Assembly (NCBI GenBank): GCA_034509755.1
Contig: CM067545.1
Span: forward strand, 46,555,062-46,619,061
Source of the DNA: Anisodus tanguticus
Lineage: Eukaryota > Streptophyta > Magnoliopsida > Solanales > Solanaceae
DNA length: 64,000 nucleotides
Direction of reading: 5' to 3'
A program made the position numbers and the translations under genes. Shown here piece after piece: positions 22,166 to 34,005 of the stretch. Below the pieces are notes generated by a model. It searched no databases, had not been told where the DNA came from, and saw nothing but the letters and a program-made list of their open reading frames with translations. Positions within the stretch are counted from its first letter, which is position 1; the number at the start of each line of letters is the position of its first letter.

Positions 22166-23598
22166 TTTCATATATGTTATTATGTTATGTTATGTCGATG
22201 GTGTCCTGGTGTGGACAATGAATTCCGATTTCTTTTTGTGTGTTTTATTTATAATTCCTGTTTGCATTCAGGAACAGATAAACTTGCATTAGTTTGATTT
22301 GATCAAATTTATGATGTTTTGCTATGTTTAATTAATTTTATTCGGACTTTGTTTGAAAAAAAACTATAATTGAAGTATTATTAAGCCTCATTCAACTTCT
22401 CACTGCTATATGTTACAAGTCTACAAAGAGCCATATAGCAGAAAGAAAAGCTCAATGAGAACAAAAACTAACTGAGAGGACAAGTAAGAATAACACTTGT
22501 GCTTAACAGAATGCATTTTCAATTGCTTAAGGTATATTTGGACTTTTACAACTATTCATCACATGCACTCACAAAAGTTACATTAAACAACGTGCACTCA
22601 AAAAGATGCACACAACCTGCACATCACTCACAAAAATGCACAATAATTTAATAAAGTATTCCACAATCCTATAACTTGAATTGATTATTGTAATAGATGT
22701 TTAAATTATATTTCAGTCTGTCTCATCACTTTTTTGTCACTCTAGCTAGTCTCTTTAGTTGAGAAATTGGAGATTTATTAGATCAGAAACAAACAAATGC
22801 AGGTAACAGATGCGAACAAATCGAAATGCAGAAAAGAAATGTTGATTATATGTAGTTACACTTACACATATGTATCATACGTTTCAGGTCATTCACCAGT
22901 TCCTTTCTGCCACACATATTACAAAAATACAGTCGTGTACAGTAAGTGTATTCGGTGTGTAGATGCACCATAAAGTAGTCTAATATACAATATATGTGTC
23001 TTGTTTCTTGACTCATTTTTTAATTTGTATGAGTATTTAGGAAAGACCAAATTTGATATTAACATTCTTGTAAGTTTACTCTACAGTTCTCTCCTTCAAC
23101 TTTTTATCTTGTTCTTTTTGTAAACTTTAGTTATATATATTTTAGATACCTACTATAATTGGAGTATTGTTCAGCCTCGATCAACTTCTCATTGTTATAT
23201 GTTACAAGTATACAAAGAGTCAAGTAGCAGAAAGAAAAGCTCAATGAGAACAAAAACTAATTGAGAGGACAAGTAATAATAGTACTTGTGCTTAACATAA
23301 TGCATTTTCAGGCATTCGATCTGAAAATTTGAACATTTTTATTTGCTTAAGGTATATTTGGACTTCTACAACTAATTTATCACACGCACTCAGAAAAGTT
23401 ACCCTAAACGTGCACTCAAAAAGATGCACACAACCTGCACGTCACTCACAAAATTAATGCACAACAATTTGATAAAGTATTCCATAATCCTAGAACTTGA
23501 ATTGATTATTGTAATAGATGTATAAAATATATTTCATTAGTTTTTCTCAAAGCCCCTCTCTGCCTTATCACTTTTTTGTCACTCTAGCTAGTCTCTCT
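22166..23598. other. Blocks of triplication units 2 and 3, no gene
   Basis: Contains blocks Y, Z and W of unit 2 and X, Y and Z of unit 3. The unoccupied counterpart of the copia H target site is present near 22745-22765 (AGCTAGTCTCTTTAGTTGAG). Confidence 0.6.
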
Positions 23599-23784
23599 TA
23601 TAAGATCATAAAATTGCTCAATCGTCTTATTAATTTCTCAGTACAACCTTACACATGTTTATATAAAATCCAAGGCATACAACAAACTGATAACGGAGAA
23701 ATTCTAAAGCAAACAAACAACTCTTGAAGCTATCCTTTAGAATTTTATTTGCACTCAACTATGTCTGGATAAGTCCGTCCAATA
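23599..23784 (-). repeat. 3' LTR of element H
   Basis: 186 bp, aligned with 33099-33297 over its length with several substitutions and a short deletion. Confidence 0.85.
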
Positions 23785-25599
23785 CCCCCATGCAAGCTGA
23801 TGTATCCAACCATCAATTTGGTACGCAGAAATTGATACCTCGCAGAAGCTAGAGGCATAGTGAAGACATCCGCTAGTTGATCCTTTGAAGAAAGAAACTG
23901 CACATTGAGGTCCTCCTTGAGACTTTGTCATGAACAAAATGAAAATTAATTTATACATGTTTGGTACGAGCATGAAATATAGGATTAACATAGAGGTACG
24001 CAGTACCTATGTTATCACACCATAAAATGGGAGCAACTCGTAAGGTGAGGCCGAGCTCAAATAGTAAGGATTGAATCCAAGTTAACTCTGCTGCAGCATC
24101 AACAAGCGCCTTGTATTCAGATTGGGTAGAAGATCGAGCAATTGTACGTTGCTTCTTAGATGACCAAGAAACCAAATAAATTGGCACACCTTATTGACAG
24201 AGAAAGAAAGGTCAGGTCGGGTAAGAGTTAGTTATTAGGGAGCACCGACGATATGCCGATAATGTGTGTGATCATGAAAATTGGGGTTATCATTATGATG
24301 GAGTTTGGCAGAGGTTGACATAGGAGAAAGTAGGGGTTTACAATGTTGCATTCCAGCCCTAGTGAGAATATCTGATGCATATTATTGTTGTGAAAGGGAG
24401 ATGCCATCAGAATGCCTTGTGACCTTGATACCTAGAAAGAAAGATAACGGCCCGAGATCTCTTATAGAAAACTCAACACCAAGCTTTGAGATGATGGATT
24501 CAATAAAGGAAGGGTGTTTTCTGTGATAATAATGTCATCCACATAGACCAGGATAAACACTTTGATGCCATCAGAATTAAAGATAAATAAGGAACCATCA
24601 GTTTTTGAACTATTAAAACCCATTGCCATTAAAACTGATACAAACGCAAGTACCATGCTCGTGGTGCCTGTTTTAGGCCATAAAGAGACTTATTAAGCTT
24701 GCACACATAGTGAGGGAGATGAGGATGTGTAAATCCAGGAGGTTGCACAATGAACACCTTTTTGAAGATCCCATGTAAGAGGATATTTTGAACATCAAGT
24801 TGACGAAGGACTCAGTTATTAGAGACGACAACCAACAATATGACTCTAATGGTCGGTTTTACAACGGGGCTGAAGGGCTCAAAGTAATCCTGACCTTGTT
24901 GATGGAATACTTTGGCAACAAGCCGCGCCTTGAATCTCTGTATAGCACCAGGGGAGTTGCGCTTTATCCGAAAAACTCATTTGCAGCCAAGCAAACTCAT
25001 GGATGGATTTGGAGGAACTAAGGACCAAATGTTATTCTTAAAAAGAGCAGTCATTTATGTGGCCATTGCATCTCACCAGTCCTTGAATTTATATGCCTCT
25101 ATGAAGCAAGTTGGCTCAACTATAGGGGTAGTCTGATTTTTGGGGACCGATGTAATGTGTGCGAAAGAAGGCTTGTTCCTGAGTTGCATATGATGAGATC
25201 AAGTGGTGAATTAGGTGGATGATTGGTCCTTGGAGCATTGGAATAAGCCACTGGTTGACGAGAAGGGGGCGGGAAATTAGTGAGGTCCACAACATGAGGG
25301 ATAGATGGAATTGATTTAGCTTGGGAAGAATCAAGAAATGTTGGGGTAGTGGTTGTGCATGGAGGAGCCGAAGGAACAGTGGTATGCTCAGATGGCTTGG
25401 CAACTGGTATAATGGAAGCATGGTATTGAAATTGGAGAGGAAGAGGAATTATGATCTTGGTTAGATGTAGCAGCAGATGGAGATGGACGTGATGTCGAGT
25501 GCATGAAATTGGAAAATGAATGCATGGGATTTCGGATAGAGGTATGGCTAATTGTGTGAACTGGAGAGGAAATATAAGGTAATAAGCTAGGTGTTGACT
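23785..25599 (-). pseudogene. Element H reverse transcriptase and RNase H, decayed
   Basis: Reverse transcriptase text is scattered over frames. The catalytic YVDDIIIT is visible at about 24530-24550 in the minus ORF 24462-24656. RNase H is at 23951-24187, with LVSWSSKKQRTIARSSTQSE, WIQSLLFEL and LWCDNIGTAYL. The end (GVLDGLIQT at about 23765-23790) runs into the LTR. Multiple stops and frameshifts are present, so it is inactive. Confidence 0.7.
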
Positions 25600-26890
25600 T
25601 GTTTATGAGAGGATAAGGACCCAAAATAGAGGAAGATGCATAAGGAAATTAAGTTTCATCAAAGCGGACAAGGCGAGCAAAATAAATCTTCCCAGTTTTA
25701 ATATCCAAACACGGGTATCCATGATACTTAGAATTGTAACCCAAAAAAACACACTGAGTTGTTTTAAATTGAAACTTGTGTTTGTTGTAGGGTCGAAGAT
25801 AGGGAAAACAAAAGCAACCAAAGACCTTGAGAAATTTATAGTCATGAGCAGTGTTGAAAATTAATTCAAATGGAGATAGTTTGTGATTTGTGGGGAGGGG
25901 GGAGGGAGACGATTAATAAGATAAACAACACATTCAAAGGCAAATTGCCAATATTTGGAAGGAATAGAACTATGAGCCATCAAACTAAGACCTGTCTCAA
26001 CAATGTGACGGTGCTTACACTCAACTTTTCCTTGTTGTCCATGTGTATGAGGATAAGAGAAATGACGATGAATAAAGAATTTTGTGAGACTAGATGTGAG
26101 AGCTCGGAATTCGCCACCTCCATCTGTTTGAATGGACTTAATATTAGTATTGAATTGGTTTTCAACAGAGGTCTTGAGTTGTAAGAACAAAGGAAGAACG
26201 TCAGACTTAAGAAATAATGGAAATATCAACAAGAACTAAAAAATAACAGTGACCCTAAGAGGAAAGAAACAGGGATGGACCCCATACATCAGCATAAATT
26301 AATTGCAAAACTGAAGTACTTTTATTTGAACTAATCGAAAGAGACAATTTGTTTGACTTGTCAAATTGGCAAGCACTATAGAGATTATTTAATCCTAAAC
26401 TAGAAACTGGAAGATGATATTTCTTCAAGACTTGATGGAGAATCCTTTGATGAGGATGACCCAGCCTTAGATGCCAACATCCTGAAGAAGCTTTGGCAGA
26501 GAGAAGTGCTGAAGGATAAAAAGATGAGGACAACTTGAGCAGTAAAGTGTAGAGTTCATCCTTACTCCGACCGGAAAGTAGAACCTTCTTGGTAATTAGG
26601 TCCTTAACAAGAAAATGATCAAAGTGAAATTCAAAGAAGGCATGATTGTCATGAGAGAACTTTTGAACAGAAATCATAGGGTTAGTAATAGATGGAACAT
26701 GGAGAATTTTCTTAAGATGAAAGGTTTTATCAAAAGAATTACCAGTATGTTGAATTGGCAAGCCACTGCCATTCCCCAAGTGCACTTGATCTGGTCCTTT
26801 GTAAGGATCAGATTGTTGACGATCTAAGAGGTCCGGAGTGATATGATGTATGGCACTGGTGTCCGAGAACCAGTTCTGAGTCAATCGAAT
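25600..26890 (-). pseudogene. Element H protease and integrase
   Basis: The protease begins NWFSDTSAIHHITPDL near 26880. The active-site triplet D-T/S-G is changed to D-T-S, so activity is unlikely. The integrase zinc domain follows (CWHLRLGHPHQRILHQVL, with the later Cys pair partly lost as ACQFDKSNK). The catalytic core is at 25860-26232 with the second Asp in IQTDGGGEF and the Glu region at HGQQGKVECKHRHIVETGLS. Frameshifts separate the parts, near 26250 and 25850. The motifs match plant copia integrases of the Ale group. Confidence 0.75.
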
Positions 26891-27259
26891 AGGAAATTGG
26901 TGAGAAAGATATGCAGAAGGATTAATGGTATGATTGAATCTTTGAAAATATGTGGGTGACAGGTAATTGGTGCCATCGCAAATTTGGCAATGAGACTTGG
27001 AGTCATTTTGACGATGCGGTGGTTGATTATTACTGCCAACAGACCTAGAGTATGAGTTGCAACCTCCTCGACCACCATTCCCCTATTGTTTCTCCCTCTG
27101 CCACAATTCGGATTGAAATTGGAGGAGCGATCAAAGTGGTCGGATCATTAACTAGGTTGCGGAAGCTTGGGAGTCTAGAGAAAGAGTAGGAGATAGGGAC
27201 AAAGTAGAAATGGTATGTTCATGTAGAAATTCATGATTCAGCAGAAGACTATGAAGTTC

Positions 27260-27606
27260 TGAAAGAAATAATCCCCTTGATTATTTTCATTAATTGAAAG
27301 GTATATATACAAGTTACATATTTCCATAATAGGAGAATCATATTCCTATTCTATTCCTAAAACCTTATTCTACCATAATTCTAACTATACAATTATGGTA
27401 AGTGTACAAGACTAATTAATGTAACATTTACACTACAATATTACATCAATATACATTCCTAATATACAACCCACCGTGATGGGCTGAAGTGCTGGACCGA
27501 GGTGGGCCAATCGGCCAAACCCGAGATGGGCCACAATCCTTAAGTACTCGTGATATACACTTATGTATATCAAGTGTATATCACAGGTATATTACCTTAT
27601 TTAACA
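27260..27606 (-). repeat. 3' LTR of element N
   Basis: It contains an inverted repeat near 27548-27585 (GTGATATACACTT and AAGTGTATATCAC), in the same place in U3 as the hairpin of element A1. Confidence 0.88.
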
Positions 27607-29215
27607 CATCCCCGCAGTCATAGCGGGCGGTCTTCGAACGTTGAGACTGTCTCTAAAATCTTCAAAAAGGACAGAGGGAAGACCATTTGTAAAGATGTCT
27701 GCAATTTGATATCTTGACGGGACATGACAGACGCGAACCTGACCCCGAGCAACCTTCTTGCGGACAAAGTGTATGTCCATCTCGATATGCTTAGTGCGTT
27801 GGTGCTGGACCGGATTACCCGAATGGTAAATGGCACTAATATTATTGTAATACACAAAGGTTGCCTTCGGAATGGGACAATGGAGCTCTAATAGTAAATT
27901 ACGTAACCAATATGATTCCGAGACCACATTAGCTACCCCTCGATATTCAGCCTCGGCACTTGAGCGGGATAGAGTCGCCTGACGCTTCGCAGACCAGGAG
28001 ACCAAGTTGTTGCCAAGGAACACACAATAGCCAGACGTAGACCGTCTGGTGTCGGGATAACCACCCCAATCAGCATCTGTATATGAGACAAGTGTGGCCG
28101 TCGAGGAAGGATATAAATGTAACCCATAGTCAAGTGTTCTCTGAATATACCGAATGATGAGTTTGAGCGCATTCATGTGCTCAATTCGGGGATCATGCAT
28201 GAACAAACACACCTGCTGGACAACATATGTAATATCTGGTCTCGTAAAGGTAAGATACTGAAGGGCCCCTGCAAGACTGCGATAGCGAGTCGGATCCTCG
28301 TAGGGTACGCCAGCCGCGGTACCAAGTTTGGGTTTTATATCAACTGGAGTGGAAGTGGACTTACAGGATGACATCCCAGCCCTTTCGATGATCTCAGTTG
28401 CATACTTCTATTGAGACAAGAACAATCCATCGGATTGACGAGTGACGGTAATCCCCAAAAAGTAACTCAAGGGCCCTAAGTCTTTCATAGAAAACTCAGA
28501 GCTGAGCATGGTCATGATAGACTGGCGTAAGGCATCTGTAGAGGCAGTCAAAATGATATCATCCACATACAACAGAATGTAGGCCAAAGACGAACCATGA
28601 CGGTAGATGAACAAGGAATTATCCTACTTGCTGTGAGTGAACCCAATGGTCGAAACATAGTCAGCAAACCTTGTATACCAGGCCCGTGGAGACTGCTTAA
28701 ACCCATATAAGGACTTCTTCAACAAACAGACATGATGAGGATATTTGGGATCCCTGAATCCTAACGGTTGATGCATATAAACTATTTCCTTGAGATCACC
28801 ATGTAGGAAAGCATTCTTTACATCTAACTGATAAATAGGCCATGCTTTTGAAAGAGCCAAGCTGAGTACAGTGCGAATGGTTGCTGGCTTGACCACCGGA
28901 CTAAATGTCTCACCACAATCCACCCCAACCTGTTGAGTCTTACCATCACCCACAAGCCGCACCTTATGTCATGCAAACGAACCATCTAAATTTTCCTTGT
29001 GAGCAAAAATCCACATAGACCTAATAATATTAATATCAGAAGGACGGGGCACCAACTCCCACGTCTTATTATCAATAAGAGCATTATATTCATCGGTCAT
29101 AGCAATTTTCCAATTGGGGTCATTTAACGCAGACACAGGAGTACGGGGTAAGGGTGATTTAAAAACATTAGAATTTAAATTAAAATATCTCTTAGGTTTA
29201 AAAACACCCCGTTAA
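27607..29215 (-). pseudogene. Element N reverse transcriptase and RNase H
   Basis: Reverse transcriptase has GETFSPVVKPATIRTVLSLA, YQLDVKNAFLHGDLKEIVYM and SLYGFKQSPRAWYTRFADY (28624-28962). A stop follows (HSK, stop, DNSLF), and then the intact catalytic LLYVDDIILTAS (28408-28614). After another stop, RNase H is open for 257 codons (27601-28374), with SYTDADWGGYPDTRR, SRSSAEAEYRGVANV, HQRTKHIEMDIHF and YQIADIFTNGLPS. Only a few nonsense changes separate this copy from an open frame, in line with its relative youth. Confidence 0.85.
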
Positions 29216-29619
29216 CTCAGAATGACCGGTCTATGACTTGAGGAGGAATATGACGAATTTTGGGAATTTTCTGGGCTCGGGATAGACTAGCCAGCAGGCA
29301 GTGGGCCTGCTGGTCCATGACGGTAGCGGTCTTTGGGCCCGGACCGGGACCGGACCCCAGAATTGGGCTAGACTGCCCCAATCGCTGGAACTGATCCAAT
29401 GACGGTAGGGTGTGACTGACACGTGGGGCCAGCAGGTAGTGGGCCCGCTGGAGAATTTTAGGTGTGGGGCATGTCCGAAAATGGTGAGTAATATACGGGG
29501 ATATATCATCATCCAAAAATTTATACGAACTAGGCTCGGGAGTATGAACTTTATTAAATGGAAATTGGGTTTCATCAAAAATTACATGGCGATTAATGAT
29601 GATTTTCTTGGAGGATAAA

Positions 29620-30830
29620 TCAAATCATTTGTAACCACGATGATTGGACGGAAAACCAAAAACACACACGGAGTAGACCGGGCCTGAAGTTTGTTAATTG
29701 TGGTGGATGGAAATAACGGATAACACAAGCACCCAAAAACCCGAAGATGAGAATAAGAAGGAGCTTTATGATATAAAATTTGAAGGGGGAAGAATATGTC
29801 AGACCTTTGGAAGAAATTATGTTAAGGAGATATGTAGCCATTTGAAGAGCATGATGCCAAAAATATGGGGGTACGGAAGCATGAACTAAGAGAGTGCGGA
29901 CAATGTTATTTATAGAACGAATTTTGCGTTTGGCTTTCCCATTTTGTGAAGACGTATGGGGACAAGAAAAATGAAAATTGATCCCATTATTAGCACAGAA
30001 CTCCCGAAACACTCCATTGTCATATTCTTTTCTATTATCACATTGAATATTTTTCATTTCTCGTTCGAATTAAGTTCTAATGAATGCTCTAAATTTTAAG
30101 AAGACGGAAAACACTTGAGATTTATTTGCAATCAGAAACGTCTATAAAAACTTAGAATAATCATCCAAAAAAATAACATAATACCGGTGACCCAGAGAAC
30201 TCAGAACATGAGATGTCCAGACGTCGCTATGAATAATATCAAATGACATTAAAGTATGTGAATTCGAGTCAACAAATGGTAACCTAACAATTTTTCCTAA
30301 AGAGCAAGACTGACAATTTGGAGTACTATCCGTACCCTTACATGAAATAAATTTTTTTTTATGTAAAGACGACAAAATAGAAGATCCCGGATGACCAAGC
30401 CGAGCATGCCACAAGGAAAGAGCAAGGGCTGCGAACGCTGACGGCAAGGCTGGATTCGATGGACTGAAACCGGGTGTGATGGGATAAAGATATCCCCTAC
30501 TATCACACCTCATGAGAGGACTCCCCGTCTTGAAATCCTTCACAGAGAAACCAAAAGGATCAAATTTAATAGAAATGGAATTGTCAGTGGTGAATTTACG
30601 GACAGACACTAAGTTTTTAATCAATTTGGGGGCATGTAAAGTATTTTTCAAGATAAGGGGAGGATTGGGGGGAGATAGCGTTTTATGACCATAACCCTGA
30701 ATTGGAATAGAGTTACCATTACCGACAATTATACCACGAGAGTTGCTCAAATTGGAATAAGATGAGAGAGTACCTTGATCGGAAGTCATGTGTGTCGTTG
30801 CGCCGGTGTCTATGTACTAATTTGGATCCG
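29620..30830 (-). pseudogene. Element N protease and integrase
   Basis: The protease start (DTGATTHMTSD-type, near 30790) runs into IIVGNGNSIPIQGYGHKTLS and KNLVSVRKFTTDNSISIKFD. The integrase zinc domain reads LWHARLGHPG and CQSCSLGKIVRLPF. DIIHSDVW and FLDDYSKF mark the first catalytic Asp. After a frame change near 30100 the core continues with IQCDNRKEYDNGVFREFC and FHFSCPHTSSQNGKAKRKI (29620-30057). The frame breaks again near 29700. The domains and their order fit the Ale/Retrofit (Hopscotch-like) lineage. Confidence 0.8.
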
Positions 30831-30999
30831 GTTGTGTCAACCCAAGTGTGTGCATTGCGACCTCAATATCGGTGTGAGTAGATGTGGGGCCCACTACCGA
30901 GAATGTTTGTATGGGCCGAGGCCCAAGCGTCCACCCTGCTGCCCCGGCCTAGTGCTTTGAACCGAGAAGCTGACTGCTGATTGTTGGGCCTGAATTGAG

Positions 31000-31933
31000 G
31001 CTGGCCAGCCTACTGCCCGTTGGAAGGGCCTGGAAAATAGGGGTTCCTAGCCCATGGCCCATTGCCCCAGCCCCACTGCCATGGGCCCCACGGCTGGGAC
31101 TAGTAGGGAGGAGGCCCACTATTGACTGGACGGGGCCCACTGCTGGACTGCTGACCACCGGAACCACTACCAAAACCGTCGTGTTTGCCCCCGAGATTTT
31201 TGTTATTATTCTTGTGAATATTTTTACCGCCACCATGAGTACGGTTTTGGCCCGAATTATCAACAAAACCTGAAGAATTTGTGGAGGACGTCATTAGGAC
31301 GACGGGGCTAGCTCCGGTAGCTGCCTTCTTAGCCAAATCGGCTTCTTCCAAAGTAAACATGGAACGAGCTTGATAAAAAGCAAAAAATGGGTTGCTTTGA
31401 CGAAGGAGAGTTCCAACGCCATTATAGGCCTCAGAAAGACCGACAACCAGTTGTAGAACCAGACAATTGTTTGTCATAGGTGCGCCAACGTTACGGAGTT
31501 GGTCCGCCAACTCCTTGAGTTTCTTGCAATATGCAGATACGTTTGGAAATTCTTCCATGCGAACTTAAGAGAATTCCTGCTCGAGTGTGACAACACGTGA
31601 ATGTTGGTTATCTTGGAATATGTCACACAATCTATTCCAAGTAGCCATAGCCGTGGTATCTGGCTCAATAATCGTCTGTAAGAGGTCAACCAAAATAGTG
31701 GAATAAATCCACTGGAGAACTGTAGCATCAAGAGTAATCCATAACTGAGGATCCTCCACTGGAATAGATGCAACAAGAGGAATTATGTGATGGATGACTT
31801 AATGGGAGATAGCGTGAATTTTAAATAATTCTGCCCACGTCGCATATTGGACGTTTTCCATTTCAAGAACAATAGGGATGTTGTTCTTGATGTTAGAAAC
31901 CATGAGAGCAGGATAAAAATTGTTTTTAGACAT
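31000..31933 (-). pseudogene. Element N gag
   Basis: The minus-strand ATG at 31931-31933 starts MSKNNFYPALMVSNIKNNIP, followed by TWAELFKIHAISH and a stop. It resumes with WITLDATVLQWIYSTILVDL and reaches another stop after LEQEFS (about 31566). The third open part (31100-31558) has FPNVSAYCKKLKELADQL and GLSEAYNGVGTLLRQSNP, then a glycine/asparagine-rich tail. This is the standard copia gag core of the Ale lineage. No zinc knuckle is evident in the open frame. The two in-frame stops prevent a full product. Confidence 0.8.
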
Positions 31934-32096
31934 ATTGAGAGAACAAAAGGAGAGGAGGGAAAATTTGGGAAGAGTGGAGGTAAATAATAACATGAATTCC
32001 GATGAAGGGGGACGGAATCCGGTGACGGTTGTGGCTGAGAAAAGGGCTCAAAAATCGAGAGTAATGGCGGGAGCAAGACCTAGTCTCTTGATACCA

Positions 32097-32448
32097 TGAA
32101 AGAAATAATCTCCTTGATTATTTTCATTAATTGAAAGGTATATATACAAGTTACATATTTTCATAATAGGAGAATCATATTCCTATTATATTCCTAAAAT
32201 CTTATTTTACCATAATTATAACTATACAACTATGGTAAGTGTACAAGACTAATTAAGGTAACCTTTACACTACAATATTACATCAATATACATTCCTAAT
32301 ATACAACCTTCCGTGATGGGCTGAAGTGTTGGACCGAGATGGGCCAGTCTGCCAAACCCGAGATGGGCCACAATACTTAAGTATCCGTGATATACACTTA
32401 TGTACACTTATGTATATGTATATCACGGGTATATTACCTTGTTTAACA
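32097..32448 (-). repeat. 5' LTR of element N
   Basis: Near identical to 27260-27606. The hairpin region has an extra ACACTTATGTA-type duplication near 32395-32415. Confidence 0.88.
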
Positions 32449-33098
32449 AGTTCAAAATAAGATACAGGTTCGGCTCTTGCAGATAATGTGGTCACTAGAT
32501 CTTTAAACTCAAGATGAAGGCCTTTAAAGATATAAATATTAAGGTCTGAGGTATTGAGAGGCCTACCCGAGACAGTGAGTTCATCAGCGAGCAATTTGGC
32601 TTTTTGGAGATATTGAGAAACACATAGATCATCTTGTTTAAGATTTTGAAGTGTCATGTGAAGATTGAGGATGCGGGTGTTGGAAGGGGAAGAAAGAGCG
32701 TTTGCAAGAGTATCCCAAACTTGTTTTGAAGTTGAGAGGCCAATAACGATGGGTAACGTCTCTTCAGAGATAGAAGAAATAAGTAGACTCATAATCAATT
32801 GATCCTGCTAGATCCATGTAACATAGTCCGGTTTTGGTTGAAGGTCGGTTGTTCCATCCTTAGTAATGGACGAAGATGGACAAGTATAAGTTCCATCAAT
32901 ATACCGATCATATTTTGAACGCGAAGGAATGGAACAAGTGGAGTCTTCCAAAAAAGATAAATTTGTGGAGGTGAGTTTAATGGATATAAAATGATGAGCG
33001 TGATTGGGAGAGGTTGGGGATGATGAAACAATAGAATTGAGAGGAGAAGACGAGGAGAGAGGGGTGGAGAAGGAAGTTGACATGGCTATCTGATACCG

Positions 33099-33297
33099 TA
33101 TAAGAGCACATAATTTCTCAATCAATTGTCTTATTAATTTCTCACATTACAAGGTACAACCATACACATGTTTATATAGAATTCAAGGCATACAACAAAC
33201 TGATAACAAAGGAATTCTAAAGCAAACAAACAACTCTTGAAGTTATCCTTTAGAATTTGAGTTGCACTCAACTACGTCTGGATAAGTCCGTTCAATA
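33099..33297 (-). repeat. 5' LTR of element H
   Basis: 199 bp. It is followed on the minus strand by the primer-binding site at about 33087-33098 and then, without a long leader, by the gag start at 33083. Confidence 0.85.
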
Positions 33298-33744
33298 TCT
33301 CTAGTTGAGAACCTGGAGATTTATTAGATAAAAAACAAACAAATGCAGGTAACAGGTGCGAATAAATCAAAATGCAGAAAAGAGATGCAGATTATATGTA
33401 GTTATACTTACATGTATATGCACATGTATCATACGGTTCGGGGTATTCACGAGTTTCTTCCTGCACACAGATTAAAAATACAGTCTTGTACAGTAAGAGT
33501 ATTTGGTGTGTGGCTGCACCATAAAATATTCTAAACATGCAGTAGCTGTGTCCCTTGTTTCTTGACTCATTTTTTAATTTGTATGAGTATTTACTATTTA
33601 GTAAAGATAAGTGCTTACGTTATGAAATTCTCGAAAGATTTATAAAAAAAAATAACGAATCAAATATAAATATCTTTACAACTTTTAAAGCTCTTAAATA
33701 TATAATTGTTAATAACTTCCAATTTTTTTAATTTAAAAATCAGA

Positions 33745-34005
33745 AATAAGCCAATTAGTATCATCAAGAGAAATGCTTCAGGGCTCGGCGTGGAGATAGT
33801 CTTTTTTATTGTGTTTTCATTGTACCTATAAAGGAATAATAGGATGAAAATTTTCCTTATATTCCTAAGTGAAATCGTCTTCATGATTTCACTTGTCAGT
33901 CCAGTCTTAACTGTGGTTCATACTCACAAAACACGGTTCGTCATTGTGGGTTGCATCTCCTTAATGACAAATATTTTGATGTATGCTTCTCCTTTGACCA
34001 CCATG
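33745..34005 (+). pseudogene. SWEET sugar transporter fragment, copy 2
   Basis: It reads RNASGLGVEIVFFIVFSLYL, then a stop. A second frame continues MKIFLIFLSEIVFMISLVSP and VLTVVHTHKTRFVIVGCISL, up to LMYASPLTTM, where a good splice donor (ATG/GTAAAC) follows at 34006. This covers helix 3, the linker helix 4 and the start of the second three-helix repeat of a SWEET protein, with the MYASPL motif intact. It is better preserved than copy 1 but lacks the exon with the EQFSP loop and all later exons. Confidence 0.75.

Larger units (their letters stand above)
27260..32448 (-). mobile_element. Ale/Retrofit-like copia element N, nested in gag of element H
   Basis: LTRs are at 27260-27606 (347 bp) and 32097-32448 (352 bp). 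The 5-bp duplication agttc is at 27255-27259 and 32449-32453. On the minus strand the LTRs start TGTTAAA and end CTTTCA. The primer site TGGTATCAAGAGAC adjoins the 32097 end and a purine tract (GCGGGGATG) adjoins the 27606 end. All coding domains are present in order on the minus strand (gag, protease, integrase, reverse transcriptase, RNase H), with scattered stops. The LTRs differ by only a few percent by eye, so this is the youngest layer here. Confidence 0.9.
26880..33083 (-). pseudogene. Element H gag, split by element N
   Basis: The gag frame starts at the minus-strand ATG at 33081-33083. It has a serine-rich start, then NHAHHFISIKLTSTN and DYVTWI, where there is a stop. It continues with SEETLPIVIGLSTSKQVWDT and YLQKAKLLADELTVSGRPL, which is a copia gag core (UBN2-type). 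At 32453 it is cut by element N in the codons of YFEL and resumes at 27259 with HSLLLNHEFLH. The nucleocapsid knuckle near 26950-26990 reads CQIC but has lost its later His and Cys. Gag would form the particle that packages the RNA. Confidence 0.75.
23599..33297 (-). mobile_element. Ty1/copia element H, host of a nested copia element
   Basis: LTRs are at 23599-23784 and 33099-33297. The target duplication tctct is at 23594-23598 and 33298-33302, and the flanks match the unoccupied site near 22745. A purine tract (ATGGGGG) adjoins the 23784 end. The primer site (GGTATCAGATAG, initiator tRNA-Met) adjoins the 33099 end. On the minus strand the LTR begins TATTG in both copies, where TGTTG is usual. 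Element N (27260-32448) is inserted in gag, so about 4.5 kb belong to H itself. The LTRs differ more from each other than those of N, as expected for an older element. Confidence 0.85.
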
